The notes under the pieces are model-generated. The model made no database searches. It was given only the letters and a program-made list of their open reading frames with translations, and was not told where the DNA came from. From Hyphomonadaceae bacterium (GTDB taxonomy: Bacteria; Pseudomonadota; Alphaproteobacteria; Caulobacterales; Hyphomonadaceae), in assembly GCA_030696545.1 (NCBI GenBank), contig JAUYSA010000062.1:1-11872 (forward strand): a stretch of 11,872 nucleotides of DNA, in the 5' to 3' direction. This document shows, one piece after another, positions 1-7,170 of this stretch (position 1 is the first letter of the stretch; every line of letters starts with the position of its first letter). The position numbers and the translations under genes are program-made.

Positions 1-46
1 AAAGTGCTGTGAAAGCAAGGCCTGCGATGAGTCGCGTGCGAATCAT
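1..46 (-). CDS. N-terminus of a secreted or membrane protein (partial, runs off left edge)
   Basis: Only the first 15 codons are in the window. On the minus strand an ATG at 46 opens MIRTRLIAGLAFTAL, a basic N-terminus followed by a hydrophobic stretch typical of a Sec signal peptide. A GGAG Shine-Dalgarno (complement of 55-58) lies 8 nt upstream, which supports the start. The gene is divergent from the BlaI/M56 operon, so the 349 bp between them probably hold promoters for both directions. Its leader on the minus strand contains two small hairpins (66-79 and 89-104). The product cannot be named from so few residues. Confidence 0.6.
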   Translation of the reverse strand, partial: MIRTRLIAGLAFTAL

Positions 47-395
47 GTCTATTTCTCCAGAAATCGGGGCGTTCGCCCCCGTGGAGAAGGAACAACGTAG
101 TTCCGACGTGGGGGTTCAGCCGATTTTGTCGCCAATCTGTAAAAACTGGATTGTGCCTGTGATGGTGCGCCGCAGCTTTACTTAAGTTGACCCACTGAAT
201 TTACTTCCCGGCACTTGATCTGAACTTGGAGCATTTCGACTGCGCTCTCGATTCCCAAAAAAATGCGGATGCCAACTAGAAACCTAGTTGACTCGATTAT
301 CGATAAACGGGAATGTCCGGCACCTAAGGAACTAGTTGTCTGCGGAATCGGTCAGGACGCCGGCCAAAGAGACAAGGCAGAAGAGACAAAAAGCC
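47..395. other. Divergent intergenic control region
   Basis: This 349-bp stretch separates the truncated minus-strand gene from the BlaI gene. It is more AT-rich than its surroundings. Near the left end are two short inverted repeats: GGGGCG-tt-CGCCCC at 66-79 and GGAAC/GTTCC at 89-93 and 100-104, both inside the presumed leader of the leftward gene. TTGACC occurs at 187-192 without a convincing -10 partner. The clearest signals are the CTAG-centred inverted repeat and TTGACT at 273-293, annotated separately. No other gene is seen. Confidence 0.5.
273..293 (+). promoter_or_regulatory. Probable BlaI operator overlapping a -35 element
   Basis: CAACTAG (273-279) and CTAGTTG (284-290) form a perfect 7-bp inverted repeat with a 4-bp spacer (AAAC). 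The right arm runs into TTGACT (288-293), a good -35 hexamer pointing toward the BlaI gene; the -10 about 17 bp on (near 311) is poor. A third copy of the half-site, CTAGTTG, occurs at 332-338 inside the 8-bp palindrome AACTAGTT (330-337). BlaI-family dimers bind short dyads that overlap their own promoters, so autorepression is the natural reading. The binding itself is inferred. Confidence 0.55.
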
Positions 396-791
396 ATGCC
401 CAAGCCACGATCCGATGTCCTGACTGAAGCGGAGCAACGCATCATGCGCGTGCTCTGGGACAAGGGGGAGGCGAGTGTGCGGGACGTGACCGACGCGCTC
501 GAGGATAGCTATCCGGTTGCCTACAACACGGTGCTGACGCTGCTGCGTATCCTGACGGACAAGGATTACGTGAAGCCGCGCCAGGATGGCCGCGCCTTCA
601 TCTACAAGCCTACTGTCTCGCGCGCTGATGCGCGCTCCCGCGCGTTGCGCAAGATGGTCTCGACCTTCTTCGAAGGCTCGCCGACCGAGCTGGCGCAGCA
701 TCTCATAAGAAACGAGAGTCTCAGCGCTGATGAACTCCAGTCGCTGAAGAACGAACTCGACCAGATCTCCCCGGAGGACGGCAATGACTGA
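396..791 (+). CDS. BlaI/MecI/CopY-family transcriptional repressor
   Basis: A small winged-helix repressor that in known systems binds operator DNA as a dimer and is inactivated when a partner M56 protease is activated (family PF03965). Translated from ATG 396 it has 131 residues, close to the usual 120-130. The N-terminal HTH starts at LTEAEQRIMRVLW, and the recognition helix includes PVAYNTVLTLLRIL, the family hallmark. The C-terminal third is helical and should dimerise. A TTG at 336 with AAGGA five nt upstream would add 20 residues. I prefer 396 because the extension uses AGG twice, AGA and ACA, codons rare in the neighbouring genes, and exceeds the family length, although the ATG has only a weak purine-rich SD. 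The canonical Asn-Phe cleavage site of staphylococcal BlaI is not evident. The stop overlaps the M56 gene by 8 bp, so the two are translationally coupled. Family assignment is secure; the regulated genes are not known. Confidence 0.93.
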   Translation: MPKPRSDVLTEAEQRIMRVLWDKGEASVRDVTDALEDSYPVAYNTVLTLLRILTDKDYVKPRQDGRAFIYKPTVSRADARSRALRKMVSTFFEGSPTELAQHLIRNESLSADELQSLKNELDQISPEDGND

Positions 792-3105
792 TGTGAGCCT
801 GCCGCAAACAATGATCTTCGGACATCTCTGGCAGAGCGTGGCGCTGGCCGCCGTGCTCGCCGGTGTCCTCATTCTCGGAAAGCGGATGAGAGGCGCGACG
901 CGCTACAGCCTGGCGGCTGCAGCGTTTGTGGCCAGCCTCGCGCTGCCGCTGGCTGCCTTCATTCCCGGCGAAACCATCGTTGCGGGATTGCTGAAGCAGC
1001 TCAACGCACCCGTGAGCCTTGCGAACTCTGCGACGATCGAAGTGGTGATGCCGGTTCAGCCGGTCGTTCCGGCCAGTCCGATGGTCATGCCTACCGTGTT
1101 TGAACAAGGCGCGGCGCCGGTTAGCGCGATCGTGACGCCGCCCGCGGCTCCGGCTGCGCCTGCAGAGCCGGTGGCTGCTCATATTGCGACGAAGACCTAC
1201 GTGCCGCTTTTCACCGTGCCCGAGATAAAGCTGCCAGAACTTGGCCTTCCGCTGCTGGCGATCTGGTTTGCCGGCGCGGTGTTTCTGCTGGCCCGTACTG
1301 GCCGTGACCTCATCGCCGTTGAGCAGCTGGTGGCGCGCGCAAAGCCTGCGGATCTGCCAGAAGCGCTCAAGCGACGCATGCAAGGCGTGCGTGTCGTGGT
1401 GAGCCCCGAAGCGCCGGGACCGATGGCGGCTGGCTTGTTCAAGCCTGCGATCGTCCTGCCTGAGTCCATTGCGCTTGCTTCGCCTGGCATGGCGGCGCTG
1501 CTTGAGCACGAGCACGCCCATATTCGCCGCCACGACATGCTCGCCGCTCTGGGACAGCGCGTCGTGCTGGCGCTGATGTGGTGGAGCCCCGCGCTCTACT
1601 GGATGAGCCGCCGCCTCGACGAGGAACGTGAAGTGGCTTGTGATGAAGCGGCCGTGGATCGGACGGGCGATGCAAAAGCCTTTGCGCGCTCGCTGACGAC
1701 GCAGGCCGAGAACCAGCTCTGGGTGCGTGCGCCCAAGCTCGCAGTCGGCGCCATTGGTCCGCGCTCGCAGTTCGGCCGTCGTATCAAGCGTCTGATCGAT
1801 CTTGCAAAGACCGGCGGTCATCCCGCGAAGTATTCGGGGCGTCTCGCTTTCGCTGGCCTGGCCCTGACGGTTGCTGTCGCCGCAATGGTGACGCCACGCT
1901 TCACGGCCGAGGCGCAATCCCCGGACTCGAAAGGTGCGATCGACCTCACGTCGCCAAAACCCGGTCAGCAGGCGATGATCGACGAACAGCGCTCGAATGA
2001 ACTCGATGGCCGTGGCCCCGGAGATTTCGACTTCCAGTGGGAAGGCCAGAATTTCGCGGGCCTCGGCGACGAGATCAACGAATTGATGAGCTCCATGATC
2101 CCAGAACTCGAGATGGCGCTATCCGGCCTCTCGCCCGAACTGCAGGCTGATCTCACGGAGCTCTCCGTCGAGATGGCCGCGCTGGGCGCCGAGATTTCGG
2201 CTTCGGTGAACGACGAAGTGATGCGCGAAATGCCCGTCATCATGGAAGAGGTCCGGCGCTCGCTCCAGGAAGCCGGGATCGATCCCGACAACATGGACCA
2301 GTGGCAGAGCCTTGAAGGATTTGACGGCGAAGAACTGCGTCAGACCCTGCAGGAAGCGCGCGAGGAAATGAGAGCAACCCTCGGTCCGCAGTTGCAGGCG
2401 GAAATCCGTGCGGCCCTGGATCAGGCGCGCGAAGAAGTAGCGTCTCACCGTGAAGAAATCGCCGCTGCGGTCCGCGAAAGCCATGATGGCATGGCGATCG
2501 CTCGCGAAGCGATGGCGGCGGCCCGCGCGGAAATCGAAGCGGCCCGGGCCCGGGGTGATTTCGACCGCATCAAGTTCGACCTTGATCGCTCGCGGCACGG
2601 CTACTCAGCTCTCTATGAAGCCGCGGATGATTGCGATGTCGCGGAACTGAACCGGCTGATCGGTGAAAAGAAGCAGGACATAAATTCCGTGATGCCGGGC
2701 CAGGGAACAGCCCTGATGGCGGCGGCCGACAGCAACTGCACTGATGCGGCGCGCGCCTTGATCAATGCGGGCGCCAACGTAAACCTTGGCTTCCCGGGCG
2801 CCGGCACACCGCTGAGCGTTGCTGCTGAGAACAACGCTATGCCGATAGCGCAGCTTCTTCTCAACCGTGGCGCTGACGTGAACGCGTATGTCGCCGGCGA
2901 TGATACCCCGCTGGTCAAAGCGGCACGTGAAGGCGATCTCGGCATGGTGAAGCTGCTGGTCGAGAAGGGCGCTGATGTGAACCTTGCATCGCGCCCTGGC
3001 AGCTCGATCAAGCCTCTCAAAATGGCTGAGCGTCATGGAAATGACGAGATCGCAGCCTACCTGCGCGCCAACGGCGCTGTTCCGGAAACGAAATCGGCGA
3101 ACTAG
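784..3105 (+). CDS. M56-family (BlaR1-like) membrane metalloprotease with periplasmic ankyrin repeats
   Basis: A 773-residue integral membrane zinc protease, sensor/transducer partner of the BlaI repressor. The ATG follows GGAGG (773-777) by 6 nt and overlaps the repressor stop. Predicted membrane segments lie near residues 12-31, 38-59, 153-170 and 353-370, the four-helix BlaR1 plan. A Pro/Ala-rich external loop (about 85-135) separates helices 2 and 3. The cytoplasmic protease domain has the zinc motif HEHAH (242-246) and the downstream EREVACDEA (281-289), both M56 hallmarks. After helix 4 come an acidic Gln/Glu/Ala-rich helical region (about 400-600) and about five ankyrin repeats (608-768), with phrases such as GADVN and TPLxxAA. 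By BlaR1 topology this tail is periplasmic. Classical BlaR1 has a penicillin-binding sensor there, and none is visible, so the stimulus is unlikely to be beta-lactam acylation. Protein-protein sensing is inferred. Confidence 0.9.
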   Translation: MTDVSLPQTMIFGHLWQSVALAAVLAGVLILGKRMRGATRYSLAAAAFVASLALPLAAFIPGETIVAGLLKQLNAPVSLANSATIEVVMPVQPVVPASPMVMPTVFEQGAAPVSAIVTPPAAPAAPAEPVAAHIATKTYVPLFTVPEIKLPELGLPLLAIWFAGAVFLLARTGRDLIAVEQLVARAKPADLPEALKRRMQGVRVVVSPEAPGPMAAGLFKPAIVLPESIALASPGMAALLEHEHAHIRRHDMLAALGQRVVLALMWWSPALYWMSRRLDEEREVACDEAAVDRTGDAKAFARSLTTQAENQLWVRAPKLAVGAIGPRSQFGRRIKRLIDLAKTGGHPAKYSGRLAFAGLALTVAVAAMVTPRFTAEAQSPDSKGAIDLTSPKPGQQAMIDEQRSNELDGRGPGDFDFQWEGQNFAGLGDEINELMSSMIPELEMALSGLSPELQADLTELSVEMAALGAEISASVNDEVMREMPVIMEEVRRSLQEAGIDPDNMDQWQSLEGFDGEELRQTLQEAREEMRATLGPQLQAEIRAALDQAREEVASHREEIAAAVRESHDGMAIAREAMAAARAEIEAARARGDFDRIKFDLDRSRHGYSALYEAADDCDVAELNRLIGEKKQDINSVMPGQGTALMAAADSNCTDAARALINAGANVNLGFPGAGTPLSVAAENNAMPIAQLLLNRGADVNAYVAGDDTPLVKAAREGDLGMVKLLVEKGADVNLASRPGSSIKPLKMAERHGNDEIAAYLRANGAVPETKSAN

Positions 3106-3190
3106 GACTAGCAGTCAGTCGTACTGAGTCGCTGCCCCTGTCGGAGGGATCAGCGTCTCCACAGAAACCGTCAAGGTCAGGGGACGAGCA

Positions 3191-5377
3191 TTGTCGACAG
3201 GTCAGATAGGCGCCCGCCGGGCAGGCGGACGTGCGCGCCTCGTTTCTAACGCCAGCACGCTTTCGATCGTAGGCGGACTGATGGCGCTGGGCGCAGCGCC
3301 TGTAGCGATCGCGCAGGAAGCAACGCCCGCAACACAGTCGGCCTCTCAGGCTCAGGTTTACGCGCCCGCTGATTTCACGCGTTTCGCGCCGAAAACCGCC
3401 GCCGACATGGTGAACAACATTCCCGGCTTCAGCATCAGTGGTGATGATGAAGACGAGCGCGGGTTCGGGCAGGCCAAGCAGAACGTGCTGATCAACGGCC
3501 GCCGTGTTTCCGGCAAGTCGAACGACGCCGCAACCGCGCTGGGCCGCATCTCGGCTGAGAGCGTTGTGCGGATCGAGATCGTCGACGGCGCGATGCTGAA
3601 CATACCTGGCCTGTCGGGGCAGGTTGCGAACGTCATTGCCCATGTCGATGCGTTCAGCGGCAATTGGGAGATCGTCCCAGAATTCCGTGAGAACCTGCAG
3701 CCGTCCTGGTATCGCGGGTCCGTGTCGGCCAACGGCAAGACCGAAGACGGCTGGTCATGGTCTGCCGCGTTAGATCTGGCTGAGTTTCACAATGGCCATG
3801 ACGGTCCGGGCATCATTCGCGATGGCTCGGGCGATCTGGTGGACCTGCGGCGCGAAGGTTTCAATGGCGCAGGAGAAGAGCCGAGCCTCGCTGCTACGGT
3901 CACTTACGAAGCCACCGATGGCGCGATCGCCAACATGAACGTCTCGCTTCGTTCGCTGAACTTTGTTGGCCGCGAGGATTCGCTCCGCAATCCGGTGAAC
4001 AGCGACCCCAGCTATCGCTATACCGGGATTGGCGAGGATGAGCGTGGCGGCGAACTCGGCGCAGACTACGAGTTCGATTTCGGTCCCGGCCGCCTCAAGC
4101 TGATCGCGCTGCATAGCTACGAGGAGGGCGACGATCTCGTCACCGTCGAATCCTACGATGATGGCGGCGCTTTCATCGCCGATACCGGACAACGCGTTCT
4201 TGAACATGCTGAAGAAGGCGAGAGCATCGTTCGTGGCGAATACGGCTTCTCGGCGTTCGGCGGCGACATGCAAGTCGCGGCGGAAGGCGCGTTCAACTTT
4301 CTCGACCTCGCCACCGATTTCGGCGTGCGCGAGCCCGATGGAAGCTACGATCTTGCGATGCTGGCGGGCGGAACTGCACGGGTTGAAGAGCGCCGCGCCG
4401 AAACCAACCTGTCTTACAGCCGCAAGCTCAACGACGCGTGGAGCCTGCAGAGCTCGCTTGGCGTCGAATACTCCGAACTGGTGCAGAAGGGCGCCGGAGG
4501 CCTGACGCGCGAGTTCGTGCGGCCGAAGGGTTTCGTCGCGCTGGTCTGGAAGGTCGACGATACGCTCGACGTGTCGTTCAAGGGCGAGCGCAAGGTCGGC
4601 AAGCTGGATTTCGGCGACTTCCTTTCGTCGGTCGATATCCAGGACAACAACGCGCTGACGGGCAATGTGGAGCTCGTGCCGGAGCAGTCGTGGATACTGT
4701 CGTCGGAGATCAACAAGTCGCTCGGCGCGTGGGGCGCGGTGAAACTGGCGGGCGAATACCATCGCATCGAGGACGTGGTCGACCTCGTTCCGATCAATGC
4801 GCTGGGGCAGCAGGTTTCCAACATCGCCGACATCCGTGGCGAGGGCGTTGGCAACATTGACGATGCCTGGGCCGCCTCGATCACAGCGTCAGGCACGATC
4901 AAGTTTGACCAGCTCGGGGCGAAGGGCCTGCAGACGGAGTTCTCTTGGCGTTATCGCGACAGCGAACTTGACGATCCGCTGACGGGCGAGCCGCGCCAGA
5001 TCAGCAACTATCCAAAGATCACCGGCACGGTGGCGTTGCGGTGGGATATTCCGGGCACGCCATGGACGCTGACAGGCGGTCTGGAGGAATACCAGAACTA
5101 CGCCAACTATCGCCTCGGTCAGGTGTCGCGCGAATGGAATGCGCCGTCGGTGAATTTCTTCTCGATCGAGAACAAAGATGTTTTCGGCATGAAGGTGCGG
5201 CTGCAGGCCGTGAACCTCAATGATACGTCCGAGAACTCCAGGCGTGATGTCTATCAGGCTGCCGATCCGAACGATCCGGACTCACCGCGCCTGCGAACCA
5301 ATCCGGTGGATTTCACCGATGAGCGGTATCGCACGTTCGGCCCGATCGTCCGGCTGTTCGTGTCGGGAACGTTCTAG
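3191..5377 (+). CDS. TonB-dependent receptor-like outer membrane protein
   Basis: A 728-residue predicted outer-membrane beta-barrel. The start is TTG, preceded by AGGGGA about 6 nt upstream; no ATG lies early enough to include the signal peptide. A basic N-region and hydrophobic core (about 20-38) end in AIA before QEATPA, a signal-peptidase I site. A plug domain spans about 60-150, with DMVNNIPGF, NVLINGRRVSGKS (98-110) and IEIVDGAMLNIPG (128-140). The rest is rich in alternating aromatic/polar strands and ends in the outer-membrane signature VRLFVSGTF with terminal Phe. A canonical TonB box is not obvious between the signal peptide and plug. The family imports siderophores, glycans or other large ligands using TonB energy; the substrate cannot be told. 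It lies 85 bp after the M56 gene without a convincing terminator, so it may belong to that operon. It is convergent with the TerC gene, 4 bp away. Confidence 0.85.
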   Translation: MSTGQIGARRAGGRARLVSNASTLSIVGGLMALGAAPVAIAQEATPATQSASQAQVYAPADFTRFAPKTAADMVNNIPGFSISGDDEDERGFGQAKQNVLINGRRVSGKSNDAATALGRISAESVVRIEIVDGAMLNIPGLSGQVANVIAHVDAFSGNWEIVPEFRENLQPSWYRGSVSANGKTEDGWSWSAALDLAEFHNGHDGPGIIRDGSGDLVDLRREGFNGAGEEPSLAATVTYEATDGAIANMNVSLRSLNFVGREDSLRNPVNSDPSYRYTGIGEDERGGELGADYEFDFGPGRLKLIALHSYEEGDDLVTVESYDDGGAFIADTGQRVLEHAEEGESIVRGEYGFSAFGGDMQVAAEGAFNFLDLATDFGVREPDGSYDLAMLAGGTARVEERRAETNLSYSRKLNDAWSLQSSLGVEYSELVQKGAGGLTREFVRPKGFVALVWKVDDTLDVSFKGERKVGKLDFGDFLSSVDIQDNNALTGNVELVPEQSWILSSEINKSLGAWGAVKLAGEYHRIEDVVDLVPINALGQQVSNIADIRGEGVGNIDDAWAASITASGTIKFDQLGAKGLQTEFSWRYRDSELDDPLTGEPRQISNYPKITGTVALRWDIPGTPWTLTGGLEEYQNYANYRLGQVSREWNAPSVNFFSIENKDVFGMKVRLQAVNLNDTSENSRRDVYQAADPNDPDSPRLRTNPVDFTDERYRTFGPIVRLFVSGTF

Positions 5378-5381
5378 CTGC

Positions 5382-6098
5382 CTAGTGCGGAGCGACAGCG
5401 GCCGGCCCTGCCAAACTTGCCGGACAGTGCGGGCCGATCTCGGTCTGGCCGAACCATGTCGGGTTGCAGTCATACACCTGCAGGCCGCCATCCCACATCA
5501 TGTGGACCGAAACGTACAGGATGATCACCAGGCCGACATAGGCGATCCAGCGATGCTTGGTGAGCAGCCGCGCGATAAACGTGGCCGCAACGCCCATCAG
5601 CACGACCGACAGCGCAAGGCCGAAAACCAGAATCCATGGATGATCATGCGCCGCGCCCGCAACCGCGAGCACATTGTCCAGCGACATTGAAACGTCAGCG
5701 ATGACGATCTGGGTAATCGCCTGAGCGAGCGTCTTCTTCGAGATCTTGTTGCCGGCAATTCGTCCGTCGCCATCAAGGTCCTTGCCCTCGATTGCTTCGT
5801 CATCATGGCCGTGCGGCGTGCGCAGTTCGCGCCACATCTTCCAGCATACCCAAAGCAGCAGGACGCCGCCGGCAAAGAGCAGGCCGATGATGGCAAGAAG
5901 CTGTGTCGCAACCAGCGCGAAAAGAATGCGCAGCACGGTGGCGGCAAGAACCCCGACGAGGATCGCCTTGCCGCGTTGCTCTTTCGGCAGGCCGGCGGCG
6001 GCAAGCCCGATGACGACTGCGTTGTCGCCTGCGAGGACCAGGTCGATCATGACCACGGTGAAGAAAGCCTGGATGGCTTCGGGCGTGAAAAATTCCAT
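5382..6098 (-). CDS. TerC/YjbE-family integral membrane protein (putative metal transporter)
   Basis: A 238-residue polytopic inner-membrane protein of the TerC superfamily (PF03741), closest in length and motifs to the YjbE branch. Members have been linked to manganese efflux and tellurite resistance, so metal-ion export is the likely role. Two duplicated acidic membrane motifs are clear: DLVLAGDNAVVI (19-30) and IADVSMSLDNVLAV (133-146), whose Asp/Asn residues line the proposed ion path. Seven or so hydrophobic segments fit the family. Residues 93-122 form a long polar loop beginning HGHDDEAIEGKD and containing DLDGDGRI, which resembles an EF-hand loop but has Lys rather than Glu at position 12. 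The C-terminal tail has two Cys (211, 225). The SD is weak (GGAG 12 nt upstream). It is transcribed convergently with the TonB receptor and divergently from rpsD. No yybP-ykoY manganese riboswitch was recognised upstream. Confidence 0.9.
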   Translation of the reverse strand: MEFFTPEAIQAFFTVVMIDLVLAGDNAVVIGLAAAGLPKEQRGKAILVGVLAATVLRILFALVATQLLAIIGLLFAGGVLLLWVCWKMWRELRTPHGHDDEAIEGKDLDGDGRIAGNKISKKTLAQAITQIVIADVSMSLDNVLAVAGAAHDHPWILVFGLALSVVLMGVAATFIARLLTKHRWIAYVGLVIILYVSVHMMWDGGLQVYDCNPTWFGQTEIGPHCPASLAGPAAVAPH

Positions 6099-6141
6099 GT
6101 GTCTTTAACGCTCCGAGGGCCGTCGCGGCCGACAAGCCGCT

Positions 6142-6170
6142 CACATTTCCGAGTTGGCGCAAGTTTTCAA
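6142..6170 (-). promoter_or_regulatory. Possible promoter of the TerC-family gene
   Basis: Reading the minus strand, TTGAAA (complement of 6165-6170) matches the -35 consensus in five of six bases and lies 17 bp before AATGTG (complement of 6142-6147), a poor -10. Transcription would start about 35 nt before the TerC ATG. Alphaproteobacterial -10 boxes are often degenerate, so this is only a candidate. Confidence 0.25.
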
Positions 6171-6428
6171 GAGGAACAGACGCTGGCCAACGTTCCAGCG
6201 CACCTGTTGTCTGGCTTACTGCATGGCGCCGCGGGCCAACCGCAAAAATGAGCCGCGAACCTGCCGTTTTGGCCTGTTTCCGGCCTTTGGGTTGACTTTC
6301 CCCCGCCGATCCTGTTTTTGCCCGCTTCCGCGCCCGAAAGGGCCGGACATTACGGGTGATGCGTTGCCGCCGTTGAGATCGCGAGGGCCATTGGGGTCCC
6401 GCCGGAGCGCGTCGAAGAAGAGGCTACC
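6171..6428. promoter_or_regulatory. terC-rpsD divergent intergenic region with candidate rpsD promoter
   Basis: This stretch completes the 330-bp gap between two divergent genes. It contains the hairpin CGCTGG/CCAGCG (6181-6186 and 6195-6200, 8-nt loop). TTGACT at 6292-6297 is a good -35 hexamer directed at rpsD, but no strong -10 follows; the T-rich run at 6315-6319 is the only match near the right spacing. That would leave a leader of roughly 100 nt before rpsD, in which S4 autoregulatory structure could lie, though none is evident by eye. No gene is seen here. Confidence 0.35.
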
Positions 6429-7046
6429 ATGTCCAGGCGCCAGAACGCTAAGTACAAGCTCGACCGCCGCGTTGGTGAAAACGTGTGGGGTCGCCCGAAA
6501 TCCCCGATCAACACTCGCCAGACCCGCCCTGGCCAGCACGGCGCACGCCGTTCGAACAAGCCGTCGGATTTCGGCATCCAGCTGATGGCCAAGCAGAAGC
6601 TCAAGGGCTTCTACGGCGACATCACGGAAAAACAGTTCCGCAAGACCTATGACGAGGCTGAGCGCCGCACCGGCAACACCGCCGAGCTGCTGGTCGGTCT
6701 GCTTGAATCGCGTCTCGACACTGTCGTGTACCGCTCCAAGTTCGTGCCCACGATCTTTGCGGCCCGCCAGTACGTGAACCACGGCCACGTCACGCTGAAC
6801 GGCAAGAAGGCGAACATCGCTTCCATGACCCTGAAGCCTGGCGACGTCGTCCAGGTCAAGGAAAAGTCGCGCAACATGGCGCTGGTCATCGAAGCCATGG
6901 GCTCGGGCGAACGTGAAGTTCCCGAGTATGTGGAAGTCGATCACAAGGCCGGTACGGCCAAGTTCGTGCGCATGCCGGCGCTGGGAGACATCCCCTACGC
7001 TGCCCGCATGGAACCGAACCTCGTGGTCGAATACTACTCGTCGTAA
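6429..7046 (+). CDS. rpsD: 30S ribosomal protein S4
   Basis: A 205-residue primary 16S rRNA-binding protein that nucleates assembly of the 30S subunit and helps maintain decoding accuracy. The N-terminal domain begins MSRRQNAKYKLDRRVGENVWG and includes the conserved GQHGARR and LKGFYGDITEKQFRKTY. The S4 RNA-binding domain (about 95-158) carries ESRLDTVVYRSKF, ARQYVNHGHVTLNG and the KPGDVVQVKEKSR segment. The N-terminus lacks the four-Cys zinc motif of some S4 proteins, so this is the zinc-free form. AGAGG at 6419-6423 sits 5 nt before the ATG. It is a stand-alone gene, not in a ribosomal protein operon, and ends in its own terminator. Identity is essentially certain. Confidence 0.98.
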   Translation: MSRRQNAKYKLDRRVGENVWGRPKSPINTRQTRPGQHGARRSNKPSDFGIQLMAKQKLKGFYGDITEKQFRKTYDEAERRTGNTAELLVGLLESRLDTVVYRSKFVPTIFAARQYVNHGHVTLNGKKANIASMTLKPGDVVQVKEKSRNMALVIEAMGSGEREVPEYVEVDHKAGTAKFVRMPALGDIPYAARMEPNLVVEYYSS

Positions 7047-7072
7047 GACGGACCACTGAAGAGACACGAGAG

Positions 7073-7106
7073 AGGGCGGCCTGGAAACGGGCCGCCCTTT
7101 CGCTTT
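7073..7106 (+). terminator. Rho-independent terminator of rpsD
   Basis: AGGGCGGCC (7073-7081) and GGCCGCCCT (7090-7098) form a perfect 9-bp GC-rich stem with an 8-nt loop, followed by TTTCGCTTT. It begins 26 nt after the rpsD stop and points in the same direction. The reverse strand lacks a T-tract after the stem. Confidence 0.88.
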
Positions 7107-7170
7107 CCAGGCGAACAACAGGACTCGCGGGCCGCCAGGCGCTAGGCTCCGACTCCAGCCGGGAGCGCCC

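Noticed and set aside
721..1917. 398-residue minus-strand open frame opposite the M56 gene
   Set aside because: It is Arg/His-rich with no domain, lies wholly antisense to a well-supported gene, and is typical of shadow frames in high-GC DNA.
3113..3135. Inverted repeat after the M56 gene as a terminator
   Set aside because: The pairing is imperfect and no T-tract follows.
3770..4762. 330-residue minus-strand open frame inside the TonB receptor gene
   Set aside because: The composition is that of an antisense shadow, with no signal peptide, domain or ribosome binding site, while the plus strand encodes a clear plug and barrel.
6099..6290. Possible manganese (yybP-ykoY) riboswitch upstream of the TerC-family gene
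   Set aside because: The conserved core of that riboswitch is not recognisable on the minus strand; only ordinary short hairpins are present.
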